Positions 1 to 7,936 of a stretch of 33,965 nt of DNA are shown one piece after another. The notes under the pieces were generated by a model. That model saw nothing but the letters and a program-made list of their open reading frames with translations. It did not search any database and had not been told where the DNA came from. Source of the DNA: an uncultured Clostridia bacterium (lineage in GTDB: Bacteria > Bacillota > Clostridia > Lachnospirales > Anaerotignaceae); the NCBI GenBank assembly GCA_902477755.1, contig CABSIK010000020.1:1-33965 (forward strand), read 5' to 3'. The position numbers and the translations under genes were made by a program. Numbering within the stretch: the first letter of the stretch is position 1; the number at the start of each line of letters is the position of its first letter.

Positions 1-54
1 TTAAGACACCGCCCTTTCACGGCGGTAACGCGGGTTCGAATCCCGCACGGATCA
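1..54 (+). tRNA. tRNA-Glu (TTC), 5' end missing
   Basis: The window opens inside this tRNA. The anticodon stem CCGCC/GGCGG encloses the loop CTTTCAC, giving anticodon TTC (Glu). The T arm is GCGGG-TTCGAAT-CCCGC and the 3' acceptor strand is ACGGATC with discriminator A at 54. CCA is not encoded, so it must be added after transcription. The D arm and 5' acceptor strand lie outside the window. Confidence 0.9.
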
Positions 55-57
55 TAT

Positions 58-128
58 GGCGCCATAGCCAAGTGGTAAGGCAAAGGTCTGCAACACCTCT
101 ATCCCCGGTTCAAATCCGGGTGGCGCCT
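58..128 (+). tRNA. tRNA-Cys (GCA), copy 1
   Basis: The acceptor GGCGCCA pairs with TGGCGCC, the anticodon loop CTGCAAC gives GCA (Cys), and the discriminator is U, as expected for tRNA-Cys. The T loop is TTCAAAT. No CCA is encoded. It lies 3 nt after tRNA-Glu, so the two are probably cotranscribed. It is almost identical to the copy at 372-442; the visible difference is A instead of G in the T loop (position 112 versus 426). Confidence 0.95.
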
Positions 129-133
129 CTGGA

Positions 134-178
134 AAGTCCCGGTTTCACAGAATTAGCTGTGGGGTTGGGGCTTTTTTT
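134..178 (+). terminator. Terminator of the tRNA cluster
   Basis: A stem of about 17 bp, with several G-U pairs, runs from 134 to 173 around the loop AATTAG. It is followed by a run of seven T. It sits 5 nt after tRNA-Cys copy 1. Confidence 0.85.
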
Positions 179-330
179 ATTGCATGGAAAAGAATAGTCC
201 TTTTGTCTGCTTTGTCATAGAAGGTGGGACAGGAATCGTCAGATAGCCCAAAGAATGGCGTATTTTCGCCGTTTTTTTAGCAGATGTCGAAATGGGGAGG
301 AAGAAAAAGAAAAGAAATCCATAATTTTAC

Positions 331-359
331 TTGACGAATTGAACAAAGCGCGTTATAAT
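331..359 (+). promoter_or_regulatory. Promoter of the second tRNA-Cys
   Basis: TTGACG (331-336), a 17-nt spacer and TATAAT (354-359), placing the transcription start about 6 nt before the mature tRNA. The rest of the spacer between the two tRNA-Cys genes (179-330) shows no gene. Confidence 0.85.
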
Positions 360-371
360 AACAACAGTTAC

Positions 372-442
372 GGCGCCATAGCCAAGTGGTAAGGCAAAGG
401 TCTGCAACACCTCTATCCCCGGTTCGAATCCGGGTGGCGCCT
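372..442 (+). tRNA. tRNA-Cys (GCA), copy 2
   Basis: Same 71-nt cloverleaf as the copy at 58-128, with anticodon GCA, U discriminator and no CCA, but with the T loop TTCGAAT. It forms a one-gene unit with its own near-consensus promoter upstream and a terminator directly downstream. Confidence 0.95.
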
Positions 443-445
443 TTT

Positions 446-474
446 AAGCATTCGCTTATTGCGGATGCTTTTTT
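446..474 (+). terminator. Terminator after tRNA-Cys copy 2
   Basis: AAGCATTCGC pairs with GCGGATGCTT across the loop TTATT and is followed by a run of T (469-474). The stretch from 475 to 665 holds no gene I can support. Confidence 0.8.
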
Positions 475-665
475 GTATTATACGCAGATAATACGAAATA
501 TTATGGAATTTGTTTAGATTTATTTCTAAATTAAGAGAGAAAACTGCCAAGGAAAAACATTTTGTTGATCCAGAGTTATGTCCTATCTTTGGTACCAGAA
601 GGAAGTCTGTAGGGAAGAAAAGTAGGGCAGATGTAAATTTTCTGTTTGGAACTGGCGGAAAAACA

Positions 666-694
666 TTGACGGACTTTTTGGAACAAGATATAAT
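666..694 (+). promoter_or_regulatory. Promoter of the pyrophosphatase-truA unit
   Basis: TTGACG (666-671), 17-nt spacer, TATAAT (689-694). The expected start near 701 leaves a leader of about 83 nt before the coding region. The promoter lies inside an open frame at 510-821, which argues against that frame being a gene. Confidence 0.8.
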
Positions 695-730
695 TATGAC
701 GCTTGGAAGTATGGAAAAACATTGGTTTTT

Positions 731-750
731 GACGCTTTCGGCGTCTTTTT
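731..750 (+). terminator. Leader terminator-like hairpin (possible attenuator)
   Basis: GACGC-TTTCG-GCGTC followed by TTTTT, lying between the promoter at 666-694 and the start codon at 784. A second hairpin, AAAAAC-ATTG-GTTTTT (715-730), abuts it on the 5' side. The placement suggests transcription attenuation in the leader, but I recognise no known riboswitch or T-box. Confidence 0.55.
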
Positions 751-783
751 ATATTCAAAAGAAAAGAAAGGAGCAATCAGTAA

Positions 784-2430
784 ATGACAAGAAAAAAAGA
801 TGTATTTGTCATCGGACATAAAAATCCAGACACAGACTCTATTTGCTCTGCAATCGCATATGCAAATTTGAAAAATAAAATTTCTGACGGTAACTATGTA
901 CCTAAAAGAGCAGGGGAGGTCAGCAACGAAACCCAGTATGTACTGGACTTTTTTGGCGTGGAAAGCCCTGCTTTCATCAATCATGTAGGGACACAGGTAA
1001 AAGATGTGACTATTAAAATGACACCCAGTCTGTCCAAAGAAATGTCCCTGAAAAACGCATGGATCACCATGAGAGATATGCAGGAAGCAACTATGCCTAT
1101 TGTAAACGAGTGCAAAAAACTGGAAGGCATCATTTCCATTAAGGATATTGCTACAGCAAATATGGATATTTACGAAACCAGAATTCTGGCAATGTCCAAA
1201 ACAAAATATAAGAACATTCTGGATACCATTGACGGTACCATGGTAGTGGGTGACGCAGAAGAAGTAGTTCCTCAGGAAGGGAAAATCCTCATTGGTGCGG
1301 CAAACCCTGATCTGCTGGAAACTTATGTGGAACCCGGTGATATTTTGATCACAGGGAACCGTTTTGAATCCCAGCTTTGCGCAGTGGAAATGAACGCAGG
1401 CTGTATTGTTGTCTGCATGGGTGCGCCTGTTTCCAAAACCATTCAGAAATTGGCAAAGGAAAACAACTGCTCCATCATCAGCACACCCCATGACACTTAC
1501 ATGACAGCAAGACTCATCAGCCAGAGTACACCTCTTGGCTACTTCATGCGAAAAGAAAACCTGATTACATTCAGCGAAGATGATTTTATCAGCGACATCC
1601 GCGGCACAATGGCAAAAATCCGCCATCGTGATTTCCCTGTACTGGACAGAGAGGGCAATTATATTGGTATGCTGTCCAGACGTTCTCTGTTGGAAATGGA
1701 CAACAAAAAAATCATCATGGTAGACCATAACGAAAAATCTCAGGCTGTTGATGGTATTGACGAAGCGGAAATTCTGGAAATCATCGACCATCATCGTCTG
1801 GGCGCATTGGAAACATCTATGCCCGTATATTTCCGTAACCAGCCTGTTGGCTGTACTTCTACCATCGTTTACCACATGTATCTGGAAAATCAGGTGGAAA
1901 TCGACCCCAAAATGGCTGGGCTTATGTGTTCCGCCATCCTGTCTGATACATTGATGTTCCGTTCTCCCACATGCACGCCTGTGGACAAAAATGCGGCAGA
2001 AGCTCTGGCAAAAATTGCAGGCATTGACATTCAGGAACATGCAGAAAAAATGTTCCGTGCAGGCAGCTCTCTGGCAGATAAAACACCGGAAGAAATCTTC
2101 TATCAGGACTTCAAGAAATTCAGCGCAAACGGCGTGAACTTCGGTGTAGGTCAGATTTCCTCTCTGGATAAAACAGAATTGGAAGAACTGCGTCCGAAAA
2201 TTGCAGAATTTATGGAAAACTCCGACAGAAACGATGTGGATATGATGTTCTTCCTGCTGACAAATATTCTGGAAGAATCTTCTGATATGGTATTTGTGGG
2301 CGAAAAGGCAAAAGAACTGGTGGAAGCAGCTTTTGGCGGCGAAGCAAGTGACAATCACATTTACCTGCCTGGCGTCGTTTCCAGAAAGAAACAGTTTGTA
2401 CCCCGTGTGTTGGGCGCTATCCAGCAGTAA
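784..2430 (+). CDS. Manganese-dependent inorganic pyrophosphatase with CBS/DRTGG regulatory insert
   Basis: Family II (DHH) pyrophosphatase that hydrolyses PPi to phosphate in the cytoplasm. At 548 aa it matches the long, nucleotide-regulated CBS-PPase form rather than the roughly 310-aa basic form. The N-terminal motif GHKNPDTDS (residues 11-19) and the DHH motif (about 335-337, in EIIDHHRLG) supply the metal and catalytic residues. Between them lie a CBS domain (about 70-125), a DRTGG-like domain (about 130-245) and a second CBS domain (about 250-305). A DHHA2-like domain forms the C-terminus. In this family CBS domains bind adenine nucleotides and tune activity. The start follows an AAAGGAG site. 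truA begins 12 nt downstream, so they are probably cotranscribed. The leader carries tandem hairpins that may attenuate expression. Confidence 0.95.
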   Translation: MTRKKDVFVIGHKNPDTDSICSAIAYANLKNKISDGNYVPKRAGEVSNETQYVLDFFGVESPAFINHVGTQVKDVTIKMTPSLSKEMSLKNAWITMRDMQEATMPIVNECKKLEGIISIKDIATANMDIYETRILAMSKTKYKNILDTIDGTMVVGDAEEVVPQEGKILIGAANPDLLETYVEPGDILITGNRFESQLCAVEMNAGCIVVCMGAPVSKTIQKLAKENNCSIISTPHDTYMTARLISQSTPLGYFMRKENLITFSEDDFISDIRGTMAKIRHRDFPVLDREGNYIGMLSRRSLLEMDNKKIIMVDHNEKSQAVDGIDEAEILEIIDHHRLGALETSMPVYFRNQPVGCTSTIVYHMYLENQVEIDPKMAGLMCSAILSDTLMFRSPTCTPVDKNAAEALAKIAGIDIQEHAEKMFRAGSSLADKTPEEIFYQDFKKFSANGVNFGVGQISSLDKTELEELRPKIAEFMENSDRNDVDMMFFLLTNILEESSDMVFVGEKAKELVEAAFGGEASDNHIYLPGVVSRKKQFVPRVLGAIQQ

Positions 2431-2442
2431 GGCGGTTTTGAT

Positions 2443-3210
2443 ATGAAAACTTACAAAATGGTGTTGTCCTATGACGGCAGCCGGTATAACGGCTGGCAGA
2501 AACAGGGGAATACTGACAATACATTACAGGAAAAATTAGAAAAAATCCTGACGGAAATTGCCGGCGCGGAAACAGAAATCGCCGGCTCTGGTCGCACGGA
2601 CGCAGGTACCCATGCCAAAGGGCAGGTTGCCAGCTTCCGCATGGACTGGAAAGGAACAGCTGCAGAACTTTTGACAGAAATCAATGGACGTTTGCCGGAA
2701 GATGTGGGCGCTCTTTCTCTGGAAGAAGCGGAACCCAGATTCCACGCCAGACTGAATGCAAAAGCGAAACGATATGTTTATACTGTATGGACGGGAGAAA
2801 TGCCTCCCGTTTTCTGGCGGAAGTACAGTTTCTGGTGCAAAGACAAATTGGATGTGGAAGCCATGAAAGAGGCGGCTTCTGCCTTTGTGGGCACCCATGA
2901 TTTCAAGAGCTTCTGCGCGAACAAACGCATGAAAAAGTCTACGGTGCGCACCATTTATGATATTGACATCAAACAGAAGGAACAGCGGCTGGTGCTGTCT
3001 TTCACAGGCAACGGTTTTTTGTACCAGATGGTGCGGATACTCACAGGCACTCTCATTGAAGTAGGGGAAGGCAAACGCAGCCCTGGGGAAATGGAAGAAA
3101 TTCTGGCAGCGGAAAATAGGGAAGCGGCTGGTTTTACGGCACCTTCTCGAGGATTGATGCTGGATGAAGTGTTTTATGAACCTTATGGGAAAGGAACGGA
3201 GATGCCATGA
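2443..3210 (+). CDS. truA: tRNA pseudouridine(38-40) synthase TruA
   Basis: Isomerises uridines 38-40 of the tRNA anticodon arm to pseudouridine. The protein is 255 aa, normal for TruA. It has the N-terminal LSYDGSRYNGWQKQ block and the catalytic motif GSGRTDAGTHA, with the nucleophilic Asp at residue 53. The C-terminal block FTGNGFLYQMVRILTGTLIEVG is also typical. It lies 12 nt after the pyrophosphatase, and its stop codon overlaps the next start (ATGA). Confidence 0.97.
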   Translation: MKTYKMVLSYDGSRYNGWQKQGNTDNTLQEKLEKILTEIAGAETEIAGSGRTDAGTHAKGQVASFRMDWKGTAAELLTEINGRLPEDVGALSLEEAEPRFHARLNAKAKRYVYTVWTGEMPPVFWRKYSFWCKDKLDVEAMKEAASAFVGTHDFKSFCANKRMKKSTVRTIYDIDIKQKEQRLVLSFTGNGFLYQMVRILTGTLIEVGEGKRSPGEMEEILAAENREAAGFTAPSRGLMLDEVFYEPYGKGTEMP

Positions 3211-4790
3211 TTCGGATTGCTGACTTAAAACTGCCTTTGGGCAGAGAAGAAAGCCTGCTGAAAAAACGAGCGGCAAAACAACTGCATATCCCTGTGGAAC
3301 AGATTACATCATGGCGGATTTTCAAAAAATCACTGGATGCCCGGAAAAAAGACCGTATCCATTATGTCTGTGTGGTGGATGTGGCTGTGGACAATGAGAG
3401 CAAAGTACTGGCAGGGGTGAAAGGGGACAAAAATGTTTCTAAAACCCCTGATTTGTCCTATCATTTCCCAGAAGGCAAATGTCATATAGAACAACGCCCG
3501 GTGGTTGTGGGCTTTGGCCCGGCTGGGATGTTTGCGGCACTGCTTTTGGCGCAGATGGGGCTGAAGCCCATTGTGCTGGAACGGGGCGGCGATGTGGACA
3601 GCCGTAAGGAAGCTGTGGACAAGTTCTGGCAGACAGGACAGCTGGATGTGGATAACAATGTCCAGTTTGGCGAAGGGGGCGCAGGGACATTTTCCGATGG
3701 GAAACTGACCACCCGTATCAAAGACCCCAGATGCCGAAAGGTATTGGAGGAATTTGTGGCGGCAGGCGCACCAAAGGAAATCCTGTATGACAGCAAGCCA
3801 CACATTGGTACAGATTTACTCCGAGGTGTTGTAAAAGAAATCAGGCAGAAAATCATATCTTTGGGGGGCGAAGTACGCTTTTTCTCCAAAGTGACAGATA
3901 TTTTCTCGGAAAACGGCATGGTGACAGCCGTGGAAATCAACGGCAAAGAACGTCTGGATGCTTCTGATGTGGTATTGGCATTGGGACACAGCGCCAGAGA
4001 TACCTTTACCATGCTGTATGAAAAAGGCTTTGCTTTGGAGCAGAAGCCCTTTGCCATGGGGGTGCGTATTGAGCATCCACAGGAAATGGTCAATGTTTCT
4101 CAGTACGGCGAAGCGGCAGAACAGCTTCCAGCGGCAGATTATCGCCTGACTTATACCACCACAAAAGGCAGAGGGGTCTATACTTTCTGCATGTGCCCCG
4201 GCGGTTATGTGGTGGCGGCGGCTTCAGAAGAAGGTCGTTTGGCTGTCAACGGCATGAGCGAACATGCCAGAGATGGACAGAACGCCAATTCCGCATTGCT
4301 GGTGCAGGTGTTCCCTGAGGATTTCGGCAGTGAACATCCCCTTGCAGGCATGTATTTCCAGCGAGAATTGGAAGAAAAAGCCTTTCGGGCTGGCGGCGGT
4401 GACTATACAGCCCCTGTCCAGACCGTAGGCAGTTTTTTGCAGGATAAAGAAAACGTTTTTGGGCAGGTGCGTCCTACTTATGCACCCAAAACGGTTTTTG
4501 CGGATATGAAAGAAATTTTTCCGGAATTTATGACGGAAGCTATGGCAGAGGCGTTGCCGGCTATGGGACGGCGGTTGAAAGGCTTTGACCGGGATGATGC
4601 TGTGCTGACAGCAGTGGAAAGCCGCAGTTCTTCTCCTGTGCGCATTTTGCGTGGAGAAGGGGGACAGAGTCTTTCTCTGACGGGATTGTATCCCACAGGA
4701 GAAGGGGCAGGCTATGCCGGTGGCATCGTTTCAGCGGCGGTGGACGGCGTTGTGGCGGCGGAGCATATTTTCCGCAGACATGTAAAATAA
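3207..4790 (+). CDS. FAD-dependent dehydrogenase (COG2509 family)
   Basis: A 527-aa flavoprotein of a widespread family of predicted FAD-dependent dehydrogenases with no firm substrate. After an N-terminal domain of about 95 residues, the dinucleotide-binding motif VVGFGPAG occurs at about residues 100-107. It is followed by the family block QFGEGGAGTFSDGKLTTR (about 152-169). The C-terminal GLYPTGEGAGYAGGIVSAA block is the typical second FAD-contacting region. It overlaps truA by 4 nt, so translation is probably coupled. The grouping with truA may reflect cotranscription only; I do not assign a pathway. Confidence 0.85.
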   Translation: MIRIADLKLPLGREESLLKKRAAKQLHIPVEQITSWRIFKKSLDARKKDRIHYVCVVDVAVDNESKVLAGVKGDKNVSKTPDLSYHFPEGKCHIEQRPVVVGFGPAGMFAALLLAQMGLKPIVLERGGDVDSRKEAVDKFWQTGQLDVDNNVQFGEGGAGTFSDGKLTTRIKDPRCRKVLEEFVAAGAPKEILYDSKPHIGTDLLRGVVKEIRQKIISLGGEVRFFSKVTDIFSENGMVTAVEINGKERLDASDVVLALGHSARDTFTMLYEKGFALEQKPFAMGVRIEHPQEMVNVSQYGEAAEQLPAADYRLTYTTTKGRGVYTFCMCPGGYVVAAASEEGRLAVNGMSEHARDGQNANSALLVQVFPEDFGSEHPLAGMYFQRELEEKAFRAGGGDYTAPVQTVGSFLQDKENVFGQVRPTYAPKTVFADMKEIFPEFMTEAMAEALPAMGRRLKGFDRDDAVLTAVESRSSSPVRILRGEGGQSLSLTGLYPTGEGAGYAGGIVSAAVDGVVAAEHIFRRHVK

Positions 4791-4802
4791 AGAATTTTGA
4801 AG

Positions 4803-4840
4803 TGGATTCCCTTTCTTTATATTTAGGGAATCCATTTTTT
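4803..4840 (+). terminator. Terminator after the FAD dehydrogenase
   Basis: A perfect 10-bp stem, TGGATTCCCT (4803-4812) with AGGGAATCCA (4825-4834), followed by six T. It ends the pyrophosphatase-truA-dehydrogenase unit 12 nt after the stop codon. Confidence 0.9.
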
Positions 4841-4864
4841 GACTTTGGCAAAGGAGGAGAGGAC

Positions 4865-5521
4865 ATGGACTTGGAAAAATGGCTGGCAGATTGGACAGCC
4901 TGTGTGGACAGTATTTTTGGAGAGCGGATACGTTTTCTGGGCATACAGGGCAGTTATGGCAGAGGAGAAGCCACAGAAGAAAGCGACATAGACGTGGTGC
5001 TTTTGCTGGATGCATTGCAACTGGAAGATTTGCAGGCGTATGACAAAGCTGTGTCTGCTTTGCCTTTTCGGGAGAAACTCTGCGGTTTTGTAGGGGGCTG
5101 GGAGGAATTGATGCATTGGGATAAAGCTGACTTGTTCCAGTTCATACAGGATACTAGGGTCTTACGAGGCAGTCTGGATGACCTTTGGCGCGAAATCACA
5201 AAAGCGGATATCCAGAGAGCAGTCCATAAGGGAGCCTGTGACCTGTACCATGGCTGTGTCCATAATTTCCTTCATGAAAAAGATGGAGAGATGCTCAAGG
5301 CATTTTATAAAAGTGCCGTTTTTGTGGTGCAGGCGGTGGTGTATCTGCAAAAAGGCGTTTATGGGAAGAAAAGAACGGACTTGGAACAGTTGGCAGAAGC
5401 CATGGAAAGAGAGATATTACTGGGATGCAAGAAATTAAAGGCAGGAGTTTCTCCAGAAGATTTTCAGCATTACAGTGCATTGCTGCTTCAATGGACGGCA
5501 AAGAAAATTCGAGAGATATAA
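4865..5521 (+). CDS. Nucleotidyltransferase-domain protein
   Basis: A 218-aa protein with the polymerase-beta-type nucleotidyltransferase signature GSYGRGEATEESDIDVV near the N-terminus (residues 29-45), including the metal-binding Asp41 and Asp43. Related proteins include aminoglycoside-nucleotidyltransferase-like enzymes and MNT-type antitoxins; the substrate cannot be told from sequence. The C-terminal two thirds are helical and Lys/Glu rich. I chose the ATG at 4865, 7 nt after AAAGGAGG. An upstream in-frame ATG at 4802 would place the preceding terminator inside the coding region. No HEPN toxin partner is adjacent, so a toxin-antitoxin role is not supported. Confidence 0.8.
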   Translation: MDLEKWLADWTACVDSIFGERIRFLGIQGSYGRGEATEESDIDVVLLLDALQLEDLQAYDKAVSALPFREKLCGFVGGWEELMHWDKADLFQFIQDTRVLRGSLDDLWREITKADIQRAVHKGACDLYHGCVHNFLHEKDGEMLKAFYKSAVFVVQAVVYLQKGVYGKKRTDLEQLAEAMEREILLGCKKLKAGVSPEDFQHYSALLLQWTAKKIREI

Positions 5522-5548
5522 GAAGGCTTACAGGTAGACTTTATACAA

Positions 5549-5597
5549 AAAAAGGACAGATATTTCCCTTAGATGGAAAGTATCTGTCCTTTTTGTT
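5549..5597. terminator. Bidirectional terminator between convergent genes
   Basis: AAAAAGGACAGATA (5549-5562) pairs with TATCTGTCCTTTTT (5581-5594), with an inner TTTCC/GGAAA extension. An A run on the left and a T run on the right serve both the nucleotidyltransferase gene (+) and the lipoprotein gene (-). Confidence 0.9.
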
Positions 5598-5608
5598 TTA
5601 CAGAAGCA

Positions 5609-6505
5609 TTATTCTATGTTGGTGATGACCATAGCGGCATCTTTGCTTTCTTGGGTATAGGTGAATGTAAGGGCATCACCGGGTTTTGCCTGCTGCAGTT
5701 TGGAAGCAACGGTATCATCACTGAACTGGTAAGCGTTTACGGTGCCGTCAGGCAGTGTCATTTCCGCTGTATGGCTGTCAGAAAGTCCGTTGTAAACAGC
5801 GTTCACTGTGATGCCATTGTCAGCTGTTTCCGTAGATGTGGTACCGGAGGTCTGACTGTCATTTTCTGTGGTTTCAATGGGCGTTACGCCGGAAACGCTG
5901 TAAAGATACATGGGATCAGAAATGCCGTCAGCATAAGTATTGTCTGTCATAGTAACAGTCCAAGAGCCAATGATTTCCTCATCACCCATGAGGGAAACCA
6001 GATCAGCCTGTACAGTTACAATGCCGTCAGCTTCGCTTTCAAAAGTCACTCTGGTTTCTGCCAGACCGATATCACCTCTGCCAAAGGTATAGGCGTCTGT
6101 GCTTTCGTCATAAGTCACGCGTCCGGAAAGACTGTCGGGCAGTTCCAGCAGATCGTCATAGTCCGCGAAAAGGGAAATAGCAAGTTCCTGAACAGCTTTG
6201 CTGGGAAGTGTGATGGAATCATCGGTCACTTCCGCAAGCTGGTGTTCGCTGCCATACTGCCCTGCCAGATAAGAAATGGCAGTCCAGAAAAATTCAGGGT
6301 CTCTAGGATCATATTCCATGTTATTTTCCAGCATGCACCGTACCAGAGAATCAATGGGGGCTGTCATGTCATCAACGGCTTGCGCCTGCTGTTCAGCGGT
6401 CATTTCTTGTGTTTGGGGGGGTTCGTCTGTTTCTGTATTGGTGGTGCAGGCTGCTGTGCCCAGCATCAGCATACAGATCACCAGAGAAGATGTGAGTTTT
6501 TTCAT
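5609..6505 (-). CDS. Putative lipoprotein of unknown function
   Basis: A 298-aa exported protein. It has a lipoprotein-type signal: MKK, a hydrophobic stretch and LGTAAC with the candidate lipidated Cys at residue 20. The lipobox is slightly off consensus, with Thr at -3. After a Thr/Glu-rich linker there is a mostly beta-rich, acidic ectodomain. It includes two Gly-free hydrophilic repeats of about 80-100 residues, one ending near SYGTVTM-like strands and the last resembling a small DUF-type beta domain. I do not recognise the family. I chose the ATG at 6505 (complement), 7 nt after AAAGGAGG, rather than the longer upstream in-frame start. It is divergent from the ytrA-like operon. Confidence 0.75.
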   Translation of the reverse strand: MKKLTSSLVICMLMLGTAACTTNTETDEPPQTQEMTAEQQAQAVDDMTAPIDSLVRCMLENNMEYDPRDPEFFWTAISYLAGQYGSEHQLAEVTDDSITLPSKAVQELAISLFADYDDLLELPDSLSGRVTYDESTDAYTFGRGDIGLAETRVTFESEADGIVTVQADLVSLMGDEEIIGSWTVTMTDNTYADGISDPMYLYSVSGVTPIETTENDSQTSGTTSTETADNGITVNAVYNGLSDSHTAEMTLPDGTVNAYQFSDDTVASKLQQAKPGDALTFTYTQESKDAAMVITNIE

Positions 6506-6631
6506 ATATATTCCTCCTTTGGAATCTTTCACAAGATAACAGATGTCTTTTTTCTATATTACCAGTATATACAATCATTATAAATAAAGTATGACGAAAA
6601 TCTTTCTTTTTTTTGAATTTTCTAAAATTCG

Positions 6632-6660
6632 TTGACAGAAAAGTGTATGACTGCTATCAT
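6632..6660 (+). promoter_or_regulatory. Promoter of the ytrA-like ABC operon
   Basis: TTGACA (6632-6637), 17-nt spacer, TATCAT (6655-6660). The -10 box is part of the inverted repeat at 6645-6662, so a bound repressor would block the polymerase. Confidence 0.85.
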
Positions 6661-6662
6661 AC
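6645..6662. promoter_or_regulatory. Operator-like inverted repeat 1
   Basis: GTATGA-N6-TCATAC, a perfect 6-bp inverted repeat that covers the -10 box. The leading motif AAGTGTATGA (6641-6650) recurs at 6670-6679. The likely ligand is the adjacent GntR-family repressor (autoregulation). Confidence 0.65.
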
Positions 6663-6669
6663 AGTTAAG

Positions 6670-6695
6670 AAGTGTATGATAAGCATAGTACACTT
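6670..6695. promoter_or_regulatory. Operator-like inverted repeat 2
   Basis: AAGTGTA-N12-TACACTT, a perfect 7-bp inverted repeat downstream of the expected transcription start and just before the ribosome site. It shares AAGTGTATGA with the first repeat, so two repressor dimers may bind. Confidence 0.65.
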
Positions 6696-6713
6696 GAGAG
6701 GAGGTGACAGACG

Positions 6714-7103
6714 GTGATAGATTTTTCTGATCTGCAGCTGCATGATATGGAGCCGGTCTATGTGCAGATCGTGCGGCATCTGAAACGGGCGATTTTTCTG
6801 GGGGAAGCGGCTGTGGGGGAAAGCCTGCCTTCCCGAAGGGAGCTGGCGGCGCAGCTTTGCATCAATCCCAACACAGCCCAGAAGGCATTTCGGCTCATGG
6901 AGGAAGAAGGACTCATACAAACGCCGAAAAATGCTGCCAGCACGGTTTTTTATGACGAAGAAACATTGGGAAGGATCCGGCAGGAGATGACAGGGGATCT
7001 GGTGCGGCAATTTGTGGCAGAAGCCAAGGAAAACCGTCTGACCTTGGCAGAAGTGATGAAAATGGTAGAGGAAGCATGGCAGGAAAGAGGGGAAGATGTA
7101 TGA
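6714..7103 (+). CDS. GntR-family repressor, YtrA subfamily
   Basis: A 129-aa DNA-binding protein. It has an N-terminal winged helix (about residues 10-78) with the GntR core PVYVQIVRHLKRAIFLGE and the recognition block LPSRRELAAQLCINPNTAQKAF. A short helical C-terminus of about 50 residues replaces the large effector domain of other GntR proteins, which defines the YtrA type. Such repressors control ABC transporter operons in Bacillota, often in response to envelope stress. It starts with GTG at 6714 after GAGGAGG. It overlaps the next gene by 4 nt (ATGA) and is the first gene of a five-gene operon with two inverted repeats at its promoter. Confidence 0.92.
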   Translation: MIDFSDLQLHDMEPVYVQIVRHLKRAIFLGEAAVGESLPSRRELAAQLCINPNTAQKAFRLMEEEGLIQTPKNAASTVFYDEETLGRIRQEMTGDLVRQFVAEAKENRLTLAEVMKMVEEAWQERGEDV

Positions 7104-7921
7104 AACAAACAGCATTGCTCAGCGGATATGTGTTTCAGTGGAATATGAAGAAAGGCGGATGGGCTGTTTACATCCTGTCTATTTTGGCAGGGGTCATCAG
7201 CGCCATTTATCGGGGATATGCAGGACTGGCAGGGGAAACCTCTCCTTATCGGGCAAAGGGGTTTCTGCCCTATGAGCTCATCATCGACCAGAGTCTGATT
7301 CCTATTTTCTTTGGCATAGGGCTTTTGGCGCTGCTGCTTTTGCAGTTTTTGCAGCTGCGGCAATATCGGAAAGAAGGGAAAGGCATTTATACTTTTTTGA
7401 CATTGCCTATGAAGGGGGCACAGGTGGCAAATGCTTTCGTGCTACAAGCTTTGGCAATGGTATTTTTCTACTATGCCCTGTGGCTGGTGGTCATCGTGGT
7501 CATGTATTTCCCCGTGATGCACTGGATGGTAAGTCTGGCGGCAAAACAGGAATTTCTCATGGATGACGGCAGCATTTTGACAGGCATTGATGCCACACGG
7601 AATAATGGACTGTTTCTGGCTTTTCTGCGCAGCGAGTTTTTGAGCATCGTTTATAGTTTGGATTGGAAAGTTATGCTGTGTATGCTGTTCCTGTTGTTTT
7701 ATGCAGGGGCATGGGTCGTATCATTCAGTATACATGTTGAACCAATGGGCATTTTCAACTGTGTCATAGGGCTTATCATTATTTTCTCTCTGTATTCGCA
7801 GAGGCAGAGTATCAGTGAGGCAGGAACCATTCTGCTTTTCTGTGGAGTGTTCCTTCCCGTTATGGCAATTTGGACCATTTTCCGATTGCAGGCCGATTTT
7901 CGGGAACCTCTTGCGAAATAG
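7100..7921 (+). CDS. ABC transporter membrane protein (putative permease)
   Basis: A 273-aa integral membrane protein with six to seven hydrophobic segments. They lie at about residues 20-36, 68-86, 112-138, 188-210, 218-235 and 243-262. It lacks a clear named family signature but sits between a YtrA-type repressor and an ABC ATPase gene. That context and the ABC-2-like topology suggest the permease subunit. I chose the ATG at 7100, which overlaps the repressor stop codon. The longer in-frame start at 7076 lies inside the repressor gene and lacks support. The next gene follows after 15 nt. Confidence 0.75.
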   Translation: MKQTALLSGYVFQWNMKKGGWAVYILSILAGVISAIYRGYAGLAGETSPYRAKGFLPYELIIDQSLIPIFFGIGLLALLLLQFLQLRQYRKEGKGIYTFLTLPMKGAQVANAFVLQALAMVFFYYALWLVVIVVMYFPVMHWMVSLAAKQEFLMDDGSILTGIDATRNNGLFLAFLRSEFLSIVYSLDWKVMLCMLFLLFYAGAWVVSFSIHVEPMGIFNCVIGLIIIFSLYSQRQSISEAGTILLFCGVFLPVMAIWTIFRLQADFREPLAK

Positions 7922-7936
7922 AAAGGAGGAAGTGCG

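Noticed and set aside
510..821. A 103-codon open frame before the pyrophosphatase
   Set aside because: It contains the promoter and leader hairpins of the pyrophosphatase gene, overlaps its start and has no ribosome site.
694..2358. A 554-codon open frame on the minus strand
   Set aside because: Antisense to the pyrophosphatase gene, with Cys/His/Phe-rich composition and no ribosome site.
4865..5521. Toxin-antitoxin (MNT/HEPN) pair
   Set aside because: The nucleotidyltransferase motif is present, but no HEPN partner gene is adjacent. The neighbour is a convergent lipoprotein gene.
5573..6583. A 336-codon open frame on the plus strand
   Set aside because: Antisense to the lipoprotein gene, which has a clear ribosome site, signal peptide and lipobox. 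This frame also begins inside the bidirectional terminator.
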